Assembly (NCBI GenBank): GCA_020736575.1
Contig: JAGPYM010000006.1
Span: forward strand, 124,001-188,000
Length of the DNA stretch: 64,000 nucleotides
Direction of reading: 5' to 3'
From: Thelonectria olida
Lineage: Eukaryota; Ascomycota; Sordariomycetes; Hypocreales; Nectriaceae
Of this stretch, positions 32,902 through 44,694 are shown one piece after another. The notes under the pieces were generated by a model. The model was not told where the DNA came from, did no database searches, and saw only the letters and a list, made by a program, of their open reading frames with translations. Each line of letters begins with the position of its first letter. The stretch's first letter is position 1. The translations under genes and the position numbers were made by a program.

Positions 32902-34752
32902 ATGCCCCAGACTCATCAATTATTTCACCACCGTCACCTTACTCAACCGCCTCTCATGACCAACCAAAACACCCAGTACGACTTCATCGTCGTCGGCGCC
33001 GGGCCTGCTGGCTGCTCTGTTGCGCGGGGTCTTGCGTACAGCGATGCCCGGCCCTCTGTGCTACTGCTCGAAGCCGGAGGAGACAACAGGGACCCTAATT
33101 TGCGCGTCGTTGGAAACCAATTCGTCCAATTCCTGAACCCCGACCAAACCTACCCCTACGAAAGCTCCCCACAGGAGCACCTGGCGGGACGGAGAATAGG
33201 ACTCTCCCGCGGCAAAGGACTTGGCGGCTCGTCGAGCGTCAACTTCACAGCATGGACCATTGGTCCTCGAGATGACTGGAAGACGATGACCGAGCTCACT
33301 GGCGACCCTGCCTGGGACTGGGACAATGCTTTGCGCAGGTGGAAGAGGCTCGAGACCTATCACGACAAGGTTCCAGAGCTTCCCGACGGAATGAAGACGT
33401 ATCTTGATCCCAAACAAGAAGCCCATGGCTACGAAGGGCCGCTTCACATCGGGTTTGAGCCCAAGTGGGACAAGTATACCACAATGGCCATAGACGCCTG
33501 GGAGGCCGACGGCTACGAAGTCAATCGCGATATGGGCAGTGGGGAGTTCCTTGGCATCGGAGTGGTGCCCAAGACGATTCATCGTGGGACCCGGACTACC
33601 TCGGCCGACCTGCTGGCTTATGCGCCGGCAAATCTCCATGTCAAGACAACATCACCCGTCCGCCGAGTTGTCTTTGATGGCACCACGGCTGCTGGTGTTG
33701 AGCTCTTGGACGGCACGATTCTCAGAGCCAGCAAAGAAGTGATTCTCTCGGCTGGGAGTCTCGATACCCCCAAAATCCTCATGCATTCGGGTATCGGACC
33801 CAAAGACCAGCTGGATCAGTTCGGCATCAAGCAGCTCGTCGACAGCCCCAATGTCGGCCAGAACTACAAGGACCACTACCACGTCCCTCTCAAGTACGGG
33901 CGAAAAGAGGAGGGTGACACGATTGCGCCCTTCTTCCGCGACAAGGCCCGCCAGGCTGCCGCGATGCTCGAGTGGCAGCTCTTCCGAACGGGCGACTATG
34001 TCACCAACGGAACGAACATGACCATGGGATTCTTCAAGAGCAAAGGGGTGTTGCGCAGCAAGGAGTTCGCCGACCTCCCAGAGAAGGAGCGGCATCGCCT
34101 GAACCAACCCACGATCCCCTCATACGAAGTGTGCGCTCTTGGTATCACCCCCGACTACTACATCGCGCCTGACACCAGCCCCCCCATCCTGTCCATCCTC
34201 GTGTTTGTGCAGAACAGCCAGGGCCTCGGAAATGTGCGCCTTGCGTCTGCTGACCCTGCCGTGCCACTCGAGTTCAACCCGTCGTTTGTCGACCACCCGT
34301 ACGACCGCCGTGTCATCATCGAGTCGACCAAGGAGGTCATGAAGGTGACGGGCGGCGCCATCTTCACCAAGGATGCTCACCCTACCAAGGCTCATTACGA
34401 CGTTCCTGCCAGCGACAGCGACGACGACATTGTTGACTTTTGGCGCAAAAACTGCACCAGCACATGGCACATGAGCGGAACGTGCAAGATGGGACGCGAC
34501 GAGAAGAAGGACGGCGCCGTGGTCGACCCCCGATTCCGGGTCTTCGGCGTCAACGGCCTGCGCGTCGCAGATATGAGTATCATGCCCATCATTGCCAGGT
34601 GAGTCGCGCCTCTAATTCGTGTGACATGTTTGAGCCGAATTGCTAACCTGCCGCACAGCTGTCACGTTCAGTCCACCGCATACCAAGTCGGCATGGTTGC
34701 TGCTGAGAAGTTGCAGGCGGAATACTCTTTGAACGGCCAGCAGCGCCTTTAG
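32902..34752 (+). CDS. GMC-family FAD oxidoreductase
   Basis: Two exons, 32902-34598 and 34659-34752, give 596 residues (578 if the ATG at 32956, just before the FAD fold, is used). The FAD site DFIVVGAGPAGCSVARG is at about 27-43, followed by LLLEAGG and the GMC signature SRGKGLGGSSSVNF. The second signature is SAGSLDTPKILMHSGIG. The active-site region has STWHMSGTCKMG with the first His, and the last exon supplies SCHVQSTAYQVG with the second His. No secretion signal is evident, which argues for an intracellular tailoring or alcohol-oxidising role rather than a secreted lignocellulose enzyme. GC content and codon bias are higher than in the surrounding non-coding DNA, as expected for a well-expressed gene. 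It is placed between the methyltransferase and the P450. Confidence 0.93.
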
Positions 34753-35976
34753 GGGCCTGCAGTGGCGTGTACGACGGAAATGAAAGGCTTTAGACGCTGG
34801 AAAGGTCTTTGCAATGAAGGAATTGGCGCATGTACGAGTTCTTAAGTTATCACCGAGCGTAATTGATCTTGAGGTACCATTCAATGACCGCTGCCGTTTC
34901 CTCTCCCGCGTCTTGGAATGACAAGTACGTACGGAGTAGGGTCACACGTGTTTCTTCAACGCCTCTGCTTGTTTGTCCCCTGTGCGAGCAAATGATAACT
35001 GATAGGAACTATGATCGTCTTTACCCATGTCAGCACTAACAAGATTGAAACGAAACACCGGCCGTCCTTGGCTTCAAATTATTAGTCTCGGTGCTCAGGC
35101 GCCCAACAAGGAACCAGGAACACACCTCAGCTGCACCAAGCGTCCCCTAATGCGGTTCCGCTGTCACCCAAGCTCTCTGGAAACAGCCATGCACAGCAAA
35201 ATGCACATACAGAACGGATAAAGCTAGCTATTTCACATAGTGCTAGAACATGTCGAGTTGGTTAGTGTCTGGTGCTATCGTTGGCACCATGCAGAGGCTT
35301 GAAGGCCAACATCACAACCCTCATCAAAGGCGATTGCGGGGGTTTCATTATGAGGGACTCCGGAAAGGGGAGATCGCTTTGCCGCCCGGAGAATCCACTG
35401 AGGAGCTGCTGGATCTGGTTTCTCCATAGAGCTCCCCGCCTCATTTCAGTTGGATCGAGGATCATCTTCTTCCTGCCGCTCCTCCTTCCTTTGGAGTCCT
35501 CTACAGTAGTCCGTAGCAAGATAGGTATGCCGAAAGAGGGGTTGTTAATAGGTACCTAGATACGTAGGGAAATCTGATACTTCGTGCCTCTGGCTTGAAA
35601 TCTAATCTGTCCCATAACAACTATGCACAATGCAATTGAATCCCCCAAAATCTTGAACCCCTTGGGTCCCTTGTTACTTATCCCTGCTCAGCGCATTCCG
35701 CAGCGCCCCCACCTCCAGCAGTTGAGGCCCGCCCTGAGATCGACATGCAAACCCTTGTTGGGCCGGAGCGGACAATGTGGGAAATGGGCTGAGGGTCTCT
35801 TGTTAGCGGGACGCCTTTCAAGGTACCCAGGTGCGAAGTAGACTATGTGAGACTCAATATGTCTACGGTGTAAAGCATGCCTATAGACTATCAAAGTTGA
35901 TGCTGCAAATTACTAAAATACTCCTAGCAAACAGGCATATAGATATAGATTTTTCATCTAATCTGCTCACTAAATG
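34753..35976. other. Intergenic, convergent 3' ends
   Basis: Between the GMC oxidoreductase and P450 stop codons. No gene, repeat or RNA recognised. Confidence 0.6.
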
Positions 35977-37816
35977 CTACTCCTTGGACTGGTCCCGTAT
36001 CCTCACCCGTACGGGCGCACCGTCTTTGTTGTGTGATGTGGCCTTGCCAGTGGTATACATCCTCTGGCCCTCAACGAGCTGCCGCTGCACCTTGACCCCC
36101 TGTTCTTCCCTCAGCCTATCCCATTCTTCCCAGGCCATCTCGATGTCGAAGTTGCGAGCCACAAGCACCAACACTAACTTGAGCACAACGATGGCCTGCT
36201 CTTGTCCGATGCATCTTCTGGGTCCAAGTTGAAAGGCTCGCCACAAATTCCTTCCCGGATGCAACACATGATCTTCAGAGACCAAGTAACGCTCTGGAAT
36301 GAACTCAAGTGGCTGGGGAAAATTTGCTGCATCTCGGTGTATAGTTATAGAACTGTCAAAGAGGTCGAATCCGTTTGTCGGCCATGGGATGTCTGAACCC
36401 ACGATCTGGAACGCAAAGTCGGGCTGGCCTTCCCTGATTGTAATTGTAGCTGGATCCAAGCGCAACGTCTCTTTGATGACTGCGAGAGTGTATTGCAGTG
36501 AGTCCAAAATATAAGGTGCTTCCAAGATTTTGTCGCGAGCAAGACCTGGATCAGAGCCCAGAAATGTATCATGCTCTTGTCGCAACTTATCGAGACATTC
36601 AGGGTGCAATTGCAGCTGCTTGAAAATCCGTGGAATCGTGAGGGAGATTGCATCATCTCCCCCAAAGAAGAAAATCATGAGTTGGTAGAAGACATGCTTG
36701 ATGAATGTGCCATCCGGGATACGACTGGGATCCCCCCCTTTGTCAACAGTCTCGCAGTTCAGTGCATCCACGGCAGCCCGGACAATTGTTCGTGGCGCTT
36801 CGGAAACGCAAGAAATGTTATCCATGATGAGTGGATGAAGAATTTGAAAGAGTTGGTTTCTCTTCCGCTGCACAAGTAGCTTGAAGATTGGCGTTGACCT
36901 CCATAGGAGCTTCCGAGGACTAAGCGTGATCTCCATACGTTCCAGCTGCTCTCGATAAGCCACGCTGAATGGAGCAGGGTGTGGCGATTGAGAGTAGAGC
37001 CGCGTATCGCTAGATGTAATGGTTAGCCCTGATGACGGAAACCGAATCTGCTGCAGCACAGCTCAACTTACAGGACCACTCGCCCAGTGACATCAAACGC
37101 AAGATCAGCACATATCTTCTCAAAGGGAAAGACTCGACCCCAACCGCCACTTCCACCGCACAGATTTCTGAGCACGTTAGCGAACGCCTCCGCCTCTTCC
37201 AAAATGGCGGGTATCCAGGCCCTGATGTTGGTTTGGCTGAATCCAGGATTGAACCTCGAGCGCCACATCCGCCACTCCTCGCCGTGCATGCAGTTGAGAT
37301 CTTTTCCGTCCGAAATGGGCCTTAGAAACTCTCCCTGCATAGGGGACTTGGGCAAACTGTTTCTAATCTCCATTTGATTGGACACGTAGGCTTCCATCGA
37401 GAATGCCATGGGTTTCGAAATAGGCCAGACGTCGACATACACGACTGGCGGACATCGATCTTGATCCGGGAAGAACTTCTTCCAGTATTTGCTCATGTAG
37501 TAACCAAATGTTTGAATGAAATTAGCATCTGAGGCCCAATCTCGATAGAATTGGAAGACAACAAGCAGATGGCCGAAGAGCATGGAATGTTTCATGATTG
37601 GCTTGCCATGTTAGGTTGAGACGGTTTCTGTGGGATCGAGAGACTTACAATGCCTTGAGCCCTTAGCTTCCGAAATTTCATTCGTGCTTGATATAAACTC
37701 AACGCGAACAGCAGCACCAATATTGTAGAAGTGACAATGACAAGCCAGGCGAGCTTACGCCAACTGCTGCCGGTATCGACATTGGCCAGCGATGGAAAGG
37801 GGGTGTTGTCTGCCAT
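35977..37816 (-). CDS. Cytochrome P450 monooxygenase
   Basis: Three exons, 37816-37649, 37601-37072 and 37009-35977, give 576 residues. An N-terminal membrane anchor (about 20-43, LAWLVIVTSTILVLLFALSL) is followed by a basic region and the Pro-containing hinge AQGIPIMKHSML, created by the first splice. LNCMHGEEWRMWRSRFNPGFS is the helix C region (shown within the length limit of this report), GGDDA at 349-352 is the oxygen-binding helix I variant, KETLR gives the ExxR pair (E413, R416), PERY follows, and FQLGPRRCIGQE holds the haem Cys499. The helix I lacks the usual Thr after the acidic pair (Ala instead), which may alter proton delivery. It is an ER-bound enzyme. Its neighbours suggest hydroxylation of a terpene product. 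Confidence 0.92.
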
Positions 37817-39554
37817 GGTTTCAGGGTAGAAGATGAACTGAATATCCAAGAAAGGATATGAAGATTGACTGAGTTCCTAAGAAGGAGGATCAGTGACTAG
37901 ATATGTAACAATGAGGAGATTTCTGGGGCTTGGCAACGATATTTTAAACTTGCGGGAGCGGAATGGGGGAGTTGTGCGAGATAATCGGACCGGAACGGGT
38001 CAGATTCTAGTCGTTTCCAGGCTACATCGGCCATCCATTCGCGAGACGCTTGCATGTTGTTGATCGTCTGCTTTGAGTGCCATGTCTAGTGAATTCTTCG
38101 GGTTTCGCCGACCGTCTACCCGCAGCGATATGCACAAGACTACACATCCGGCTTTGATGGGCACCAGTTGACGTGTCCAGCAGATTGTACTTACCGATTA
38201 CCCAATTACCCAATTCGCAAGAAGGGTATCTGAGGTCATTCTACGCTGCATCACTATGCGTCCACGCCCTCATCATACATATTGCTTGCTGCACGTTGTG
38301 CATATTCATGTCGTGAGGAAGTGTGAGTACGTTCCAGCTTCCCAATCCGGGTGGCTACTGAGCAAATCACCAGCAGATTGTTCTTAGTGGGGATTCGGCA
38401 GACCTGCACCTGCGGGCGCTACGGACTCAGCCGTGCCGTGTCAAGCACTACTGCAGATGATGGGCGGGAACTTAATGTTACGTATCGATGCGCGGGTTTT
38501 TGAACAATCCTTGAAGGGATGTGGGTAGTAAGGACGGGAAAAACTTCACTAGGTGCAGCTAGTGACCTGTCTTGCATCGTTGTCCCTACTGTATGCGTAC
38601 ATACATAATCTTGAGAACCAACTAGGCTCACCTAGTCGGCTTGCATGGCTTCTGTGACTAGTTATCGTACGACAACACTCTATCCTTACCACATTCAGCA
38701 ATGCTAATATATTGGCATGTGGCTACAGAAGCACGAGAAGTCCCGAAATCCACTTAGAGTAGCTTCGATAGCAGTCTTCTGAGAGATCTGAATCACTACT
38801 GAATTCAAATGGAGGACAGCTTCTTCATGTCTGCGTCTGTGTGGTTCAGACGTCTCACCACCAGCGTCTCCGGACATTCAGATCTGAGGAGCCCGACATG
38901 CAGGCTGTAGGACCCTCCCGTGGATACCACCGGTCGACGCTGAAGTCTGATACTGTAGTTTACGGCCCGTTGATCTGCAGAGTTGTTGGCATTGAGCCGT
39001 GTCGGGTGCCGCATGTGCCGCATGTGCCGCATGTACCGTGATGAAATGCGAGACAGATCCATGCATACAGCAAAATGTAGACCTGCATATTCAACGTTGC
39101 CACCTCGATATCCATGTACCTAGTACTTAGGACAGATATTGATATCCTTCAAAGTCGCTCAACATATCTCCACCTTGACGGACTTGTCCCGAAGTCCTAC
39201 AGCACTCAGATGGAGACCGTTGGCGTCACCTCGTGTCTATTCTTGTCCCTTTTGCCGTATCGTTTGCGAGGTCCCATCCCTATGTCCTGTTGATTCGAAG
39301 TTTTTGCCTCAACATGGCCTCAACAAGAGACGAGCGCGGCTACCACGCCCCCGAATCTAACACCCCAGGAGACCGAATCGCCCCCTGCGAGGTGACGCCT
39401 ATGACTGGCGGGTAGTCAAAGGCATACTGGAGCTACGTCGTCTTGATCTTCAAGCTTAAAAGGCCATCAGCCCCTCACGTTAGACAAGTGCATTATCAAC
39501 TTGAAATAGCCAAAGAAATTCAGTCTCTCGCCAGTTTCTGCTCTGCAATTCGAC
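37817..39554. other. Divergent promoter region, P450 / terpene cyclase
   Basis: 1.7 kb between the two start codons, without a convincing gene. A 9-bp unit GTGCCGCAT is repeated three times in tandem at 39006-39032. Co-regulation of both genes from this region is possible. Confidence 0.5.
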
Positions 39555-40684
39555 ATGCAATTATTATCTATTCCTTCCGTTTGCGAGCCTTTGGACGGCC
39601 ACAAGGTGCCTGCCTTCTTCTCTCGGTATCCTGCTGCCATCAGCGTAGGAGCTCAACATGTCGAAGCCGCACTCAAATCCATCGGGGAGCAAGCTTCCGC
39701 TCCAGGCACAAGGGAAAGGCGCCGTGCCCAAATCAGACACACCAATCCCTATGGCGACCCTTTTGCCATCTGCCACTGCTCAGCCTTTCCTGAAAGACTT
39801 GTCATATTGGCCAGCCTCGTCGAGGTGATGTGGATACACGATGGTAAGCGTACACAGCCTTCAATCTGGCCCAGTATCGCGCTGACATGAGAACCCAAAT
39901 TCTAGACGTAACCGAGGAGCTGGATCACGATTCTGTAAGAACCATTGGGAATTTGATGCGAAACCTAACTAATGTTTGAATAGGCATGCCAGGCGCATGA
40001 GGTCCTCGGTGAAGTTCTCCGACTTGACATAGAACCACGAACACTTGAGACACAAAATCCACGACAGAAGGCCCTGGCTGAAATGCTTCGAAAGGCCGTT
40101 GACATTGATCCAGGGAAAGCTCCTGCGATGATTGAGATGCTGAAGACCTACTTGAAGACGTTTGATAACCGTGACGATGACTTTTCCAACATGAACGAGT
40201 ATATGCCCTACCGCATCGCCAACTGCGGCTACTGGTAAGTCCTCTCGACCCGAGGAAACATTTCGACCTTGACTAATATTGGGGGCTCAGGATGTCATCC
40301 TACTTCATTCGTTGGGGAATGGGCATGGCCATGAGTGACGAGGATTACGCCACTATTGAGCAATATGACATAGCGATGGGCAATGTGCTGGGTTTGACCA
40401 ATGACTACTTTAGCTGGAACGTCGAAAAGGACCAGCCAACTGATCGAATCAGAAATGGGGTGAGGGTCCTGATGAGAGAACACAATGTTACTGCAGAGAT
40501 GGCAAAGACGCTGCTGCTGGGTGTCATCGTTGAGGAGGAGCGAAGAGCAGCAAAGCTCAAGGAAGAACGACTGAAGCAACCAGCGTCCGTGGAGTTGTTG
40601 CAGTACTTTTGGGCTATCGAGTTGTACGTTGGTGGGAGCTGCTACTGGCATTCAACTGCACCTCGGTACCAGATATTCGAGTGA
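39555..40684 (+). CDS. Class I terpene cyclase, stand-alone (fusicoccane/ophiobolin-synthase cyclase type)
   Basis: Four exons, 39555-39843, 39906-39934, 39984-40234 and 40291-40684, give 320 residues. The aspartate-rich motif DDVTE is at 96-100, created by the first splice. The pyrophosphate sensor Arg183 lies in PYRIANCGYW. The NSE motif is NDYFSWNVE (N227, S231, E235) and the terminal RY pair is R315-Y316, so every metal and diphosphate ligand is present. YVGGSCYWHSTAPRYQ matches the end of the N-terminal cyclase domain of chimeric fungal terpene synthases (ophiobolin F, fusicoccadiene and variediene type). In those enzymes a prenyltransferase domain follows; here the protein stops. The product is therefore likely a di- or sesterterpene made from GGPP or GFPP supplied by another gene. 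Its stop is 10 bp from the stop of the convergent ADP-ribosylglycohydrolase gene. Confidence 0.9.
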
Positions 40685-40694
40685 TGCCCATTAA

Positions 40695-41687
40695 TTACTT
40701 CAGGTCCAGCCGGTCAAGTAAATCTAATGCCACCTGTTTAAAGTCGTTTCCAAACTGCAGCTTCTTTCTCCAAGCCTCGGGGATTGCTTGTTCTCCGTCT
40801 CTTGCTCCCAGTAAACCTCCCGCAACCGCGGCGTTGGTGTCCGTGTCCTTGCCAATTCGTACCACGTCGACCAGGACTTCTTCGAGACTTCGGCGATCCA
40901 AGACGGCGGCAATGGCGACGCTCAAAGTCTCGAGCACGTAGCCACTGCAGTGTCCTTTCATCTCGGAAGGCGGACCTCGCTGAGCCATGACTCCCAGATG
41001 GAGCTTTTTGCCCAGCTCAATCGCTCGACTGACATCGCCGCGCTTGTCCAGGGCCTTGGCGACCAACTCACCAGCAGCGACGGCATTGGCTGTGGTTTCT
41101 CCGCTGACCAGCTTGGACACGATAATGTTGTAGACTGCGCACGAAACAGTGCATCTCTTGTCGTCGTGGGTGATCTTGCTGATGCGTTCGCTCTCGTGGA
41201 TGATTTTATCAGGATCTGTCCGGAATAGGCCCGTTGGCACACAACGCATCAGACTGCCGTTGCCTGCGCTACCAGGGCCGGCTCCAGCTCGGTCAGGATC
41301 CCGCGTCTCGAGATACTTGTCCAAGCCAACATGCGTAGCACCGCCGATGTCGACTGGAGAGCTCCCCGGCTGTCGCCCTGGCCATTCTCCGTGCTTCCAC
41401 TTGATGAAGTAGTCGCCAGCGAGACGGGCAACGTCGGCGCCAGGGGTCAAGTCGTAGTAGGCGAGCAGGACGCCGCGAGTCATGTCAGTGTCGTCGGTGG
41501 CATGGCCGGCCGGCCACGAGAAGGGGCCGCCACCGACTATTTCTGTGACTCCGTTCGGATAGAGGTGGGCGATTTGCGCGTGAGACTTGAACTCGACGGT
41601 GGCGCCGAGGGAGTCGCCCGCGTGGACGCCCAGGAGCGCGCCAACAACGCGCGATTCGCGGGGTGACAGCGTTCGATGAGAAGCCAT
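40695..41687 (-). CDS. ADP-ribosylglycohydrolase family protein
   Basis: One exon of 330 residues from the ATG at 41687; the frame is open further upstream but lacks an ATG. GALLGVHAGDSLGATVEF is the N-terminal family motif, HATDDTDMT gives the first cluster of Mg-binding acids, and GKDTDTNAAVAGGLLGA the second. AGPGSAGNGSLMRC lies between them. This is the DraG/ARH1-ARH3 fold, which removes ADP-ribose from proteins or related O-/N-linked substrates with two Mg ions. Fungal relatives are common, and their targets are unknown. It is convergent with the terpene cyclase with only 10 bp between stop codons, so the two transcripts almost certainly overlap at their 3' ends. A role in the terpene pathway is not implied by family knowledge. 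Confidence 0.9.
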   Translation of the reverse strand: MASHRTLSPRESRVVGALLGVHAGDSLGATVEFKSHAQIAHLYPNGVTEIVGGGPFSWPAGHATDDTDMTRGVLLAYYDLTPGADVARLAGDYFIKWKHGEWPGRQPGSSPVDIGGATHVGLDKYLETRDPDRAGAGPGSAGNGSLMRCVPTGLFRTDPDKIIHESERISKITHDDKRCTVSCAVYNIIVSKLVSGETTANAVAAGELVAKALDKRGDVSRAIELGKKLHLGVMAQRGPPSEMKGHCSGYVLETLSVAIAAVLDRRSLEEVLVDVVRIGKDTDTNAAVAGGLLGARDGEQAIPEAWRKKLQFGNDFKQVALDLLDRLDLK

Positions 41688-42412
41688 TGTTTCCGACGAT
41701 GAGATACGAACTTGGTCTGACTTGGACACTGCGATGCAGCGCAAGCTCTTATATGACGCGGGGCCTGCCAACAATCACTCACACGTGACTGTTGCTGCCT
41801 GGATGAGCTGAGGTGTCTCAGCCACACACGCCTGCATAAGCACGAAGAGGCTGACTGTTGTCTTTTCTTGGCTATGCCATGAGAGGGAAAAACGTTGCGA
41901 GGTAACGGAAACAAAGGGCGTGCTGGACTCGCGAGATCTGCACACATAGTTTTTTTTTTCTTTTTTTTTTCTTTATAGAGATTGCGTCGTCTTGGGTAGT
42001 TCCATTGTCTTACCCATCCTCCAACTGCATGTGGTTGAAGATTCTCATGTTTTCAGAATGTCTCAACGCCACAACTCTATCGCGATGCCCAGTCGCACTC
42101 TGTCCTCCCCCATCTTGAGTCTCACGATGCATGTCCACTCAACTCAAAAATTCTTCCCAACCATGCCCTTCATATGAACTTCCACCGCGCACACATTCTA
42201 ACCACCATGTTGCACAGGCTCATCCACGCTGGCGGTGGGTCTGGGCCATTATCGAGATAAACAAGTGCCCACTTGGCGTATCCGAGGAAAAAACCCTCCC
42301 ACGTGGCGACAATGCCGCATCGTGAGAAAATTTTCTTGGTCTTGTCATAAGTTATATCTCTCCTTACTTTGTGCCGTCTTTCGTGAAAACCCCCGCCTTC
42401 GATTCGCAGCGA
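41688..42412. promoter_or_regulatory. Divergent intergenic region with T-rich tract
   Basis: Separates the starts of the glycohydrolase and the methyltransferase. A nearly pure T tract broken by single Cs (41949-41974) is the main feature. No gene seen. Confidence 0.55.
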
Positions 42413-43609
42413 ATGGCGCCCGCGGGGTGTTCGCTGCCTCCTTCGAGCAGCTTGCCTCCCCTATCGACCTTGTCCAAGCTCACAGAGAGACAGATAATCT
42501 CTGCGCTTCAGGGACTGTCAGCCCTGTATTGCCCTCTCCAAGCCTCGGTTGCCTTCCAGCTAAGCCCGGAAAGCAAAAACGTCTCACATGGCACGGTGAC
42601 TCCTCTCCTGGACTCTGGATACACCTCCGGGGCCGAGGACGACACCGATCAGGTAGAGCAAAGTCTTGTTGCCCTTCGCGCAGATGGCTTCGAACGCACC
42701 TTTGTCGAGCGCTGGTTAACCGGCTTCATTTCGCGTGCGTATGAGTTGCCAGGCCTGACCTCAGAAGATGCACTAGACTGCGCTCTCGAGCAAGCTTCGT
42801 ATGTGCTCGAGTCCTTCGTGACAAAAACCGTCGACGAGGAAGAATTGGAAAAGGACAGTAGCGACTTTGCAAGGCAGTTTTCTTTCCAGCTGTCCCTGCC
42901 GGGTCCGCATCAAGAACAGGTCCCCGTCGATGTACGCCTCAACGATGGGCTGGCTGGCACGAGTTCCACCGACTGCGACGACGTTGGCTTACAGAGCTGG
43001 GGGGCATCGATCGTGTTTTCCGATCTCATGTGTGAGACACCCGAACGCTTCAGTCTCGCCCAAGCCACGCTCGGAACTTCTCCTCGAATCATTGAGCTAG
43101 GGGCTGGAACAGGACTTGTCAGTTTGGTTCTTGGTGCCATGCTGCCGCCCTTGGGCATCACGCAACCGACCATAGTCGCCACCGACTATCATCCGTCGGT
43201 GCTGGCCAACTTGCGTGCGAATATTGAAGCCAATCATCTCACATCAGTCCAAGCCAGCCTTTTGGATTGGTCTTCACCGGTGCTCGAGTCGCCCTTAGAT
43301 GTCCCAGCGGACATGCTGATCGCGACAGACGTAGTCTATGCCCCCGAGCATGCCATGTGGTTGAGAGACTGCGCAACCCTCCTTCTTGGTCCGGGTGGAG
43401 TTTTCTGGCTGGTGGCCACCGTTCGCCAAAACGGTCGGTTCGAGGGCATCAGCGATACCGTGGAGGCTGCCTTCGCTGTACAGGACCGCCCGAGGGGTAA
43501 AGATGGGCGATTGCTTTCGATTCTTCAAAGCGAAAAGCTGGAGAAGAGGGGCCGAGTCGGGCGCGGAGATGAGAGCGGATACAAGTTGTTTAGGATCGGA
43601 TGGGTGTGA
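42413..43609 (+). CDS. Family-16 (METTL21/EFM-like) protein methyltransferase
   Basis: One exon of 398 residues from the first ATG at 42413. The N-terminal half (LTERQIISALQGLSALY, FVERWLTGFISRAYE) is a helical extension seen in fungal EFM2/FAM86-like enzymes. The Rossmann domain has motif I IIELGAGTGLVSL, then ATDYHPSVLANL, DMLIATDVVYAPEHA (DxxY-type motif after strand 4) and GPGGVFWLVATVRQN. SWGASIVFSDLM corresponds to the WxGA signature of the family. Members methylate lysines of elongation factors and chaperones in the cytosol; EFM2/FAM86 act on eEF2 and eEF3. The helical extension favours that branch, but the target is an inference. It is probably a housekeeping gene lying inside the accessory region. 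Confidence 0.85.
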   Translation: MAPAGCSLPPSSSLPPLSTLSKLTERQIISALQGLSALYCPLQASVAFQLSPESKNVSHGTVTPLLDSGYTSGAEDDTDQVEQSLVALRADGFERTFVERWLTGFISRAYELPGLTSEDALDCALEQASYVLESFVTKTVDEEELEKDSSDFARQFSFQLSLPGPHQEQVPVDVRLNDGLAGTSSTDCDDVGLQSWGASIVFSDLMCETPERFSLAQATLGTSPRIIELGAGTGLVSLVLGAMLPPLGITQPTIVATDYHPSVLANLRANIEANHLTSVQASLLDWSSPVLESPLDVPADMLIATDVVYAPEHAMWLRDCATLLLGPGGVFWLVATVRQNGRFEGISDTVEAAFAVQDRPRGKDGRLLSILQSEKLEKRGRVGRGDESGYKLFRIGWV

Positions 43610-44694
43610 GGCTCCGGAGAGACTCGCGTAATGATGCATAAAGACGAGAAGATGATTGATGTATAGACGGATAGATTTGTCGTGCCATCATGGCATTTCC
43701 CTAGAGGTTAGAGTAGACTAGACATGATAGACATTATTGAACAGGTATTCAGCTGACAGCCTTGATGTTTATGTGATGGTTACGGTCCTAGAGATTCAGT
43801 CATCACGAGTAATCATAATCACCCATCATCATTCGTGTTGTGAGGAGTGTTTGAATAAATGAGTGACAATGGGGGTTGAAGTGGTAGGACTTGGCTGCAG
43901 TGAAGCTACATAAAGATGCTCGCATCTGACTCGGGTGATTCCTCGAATATATGAGAAGGGTTTGTCAATTTGCCGTCTTGTTCTCGAATCCTGGCCTCGA
44001 GGCTGAAGTCAGTCACAACCCCTGTTGCATCCATCCTTCAGATCGGCGACCCGACCCGTTGCGCAGCCCCCAACGTCATGACAGCTATCTCTCCAGGGCT
44101 CGGCAGTTGGTGGGACACTTACCGGCACCCTGGATGGGGGAGTGCTTCCACTCAGGTAGCTCCCGAGTGGGACACTGAACACGCATGAAATCACTCATGT
44201 CTCGTCAACCATGCCGGGGCAAGCTCAATAAACACTCATCAATGACGAATAGGCTCACATCATGGAGCCTTTCCAAGCATCACATCATTGCCTAACAACA
44301 CAGTCTGTCCTTGGCTGCATTGACATCAAGAGCCCTTGGCGTACTTAGCTTCGTGGCTCAAACATTGCTTCGGTTTCGGAAACGCCAATGATTGGTTTCC
44401 CGGCTCATTCCGTCTCACAGACCCGTTGTTGCCGTTCTCGTTCTCGCTGTTCGATCAAAACTCTCTCTCCCTGTCAAAGCGCATGTTAGTTATATGAGAC
44501 CTTGCTCCCAATAGCTACCCCTGGCTAGCACATACAGTAGCATGCCTCCTCATCATCAGGAGGCTCTCGTCCTAAAACATCCCCACCTATTTACAGGCAT
44601 CCATCGCCTCGCGGTTTCGGTATCGGGTTTCCTCACGAAAGCAATACGCTCCATCACACGTCTCGCACATTAACGCTTCTCTGTTCCAAGGCCA
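43610..44694. other. Intergenic, no gene seen
   Basis: About 1.1 kb between the methyltransferase and a Zn2Cys6 gene on the same strand. No coding or structured RNA feature recognised. Confidence 0.6.
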
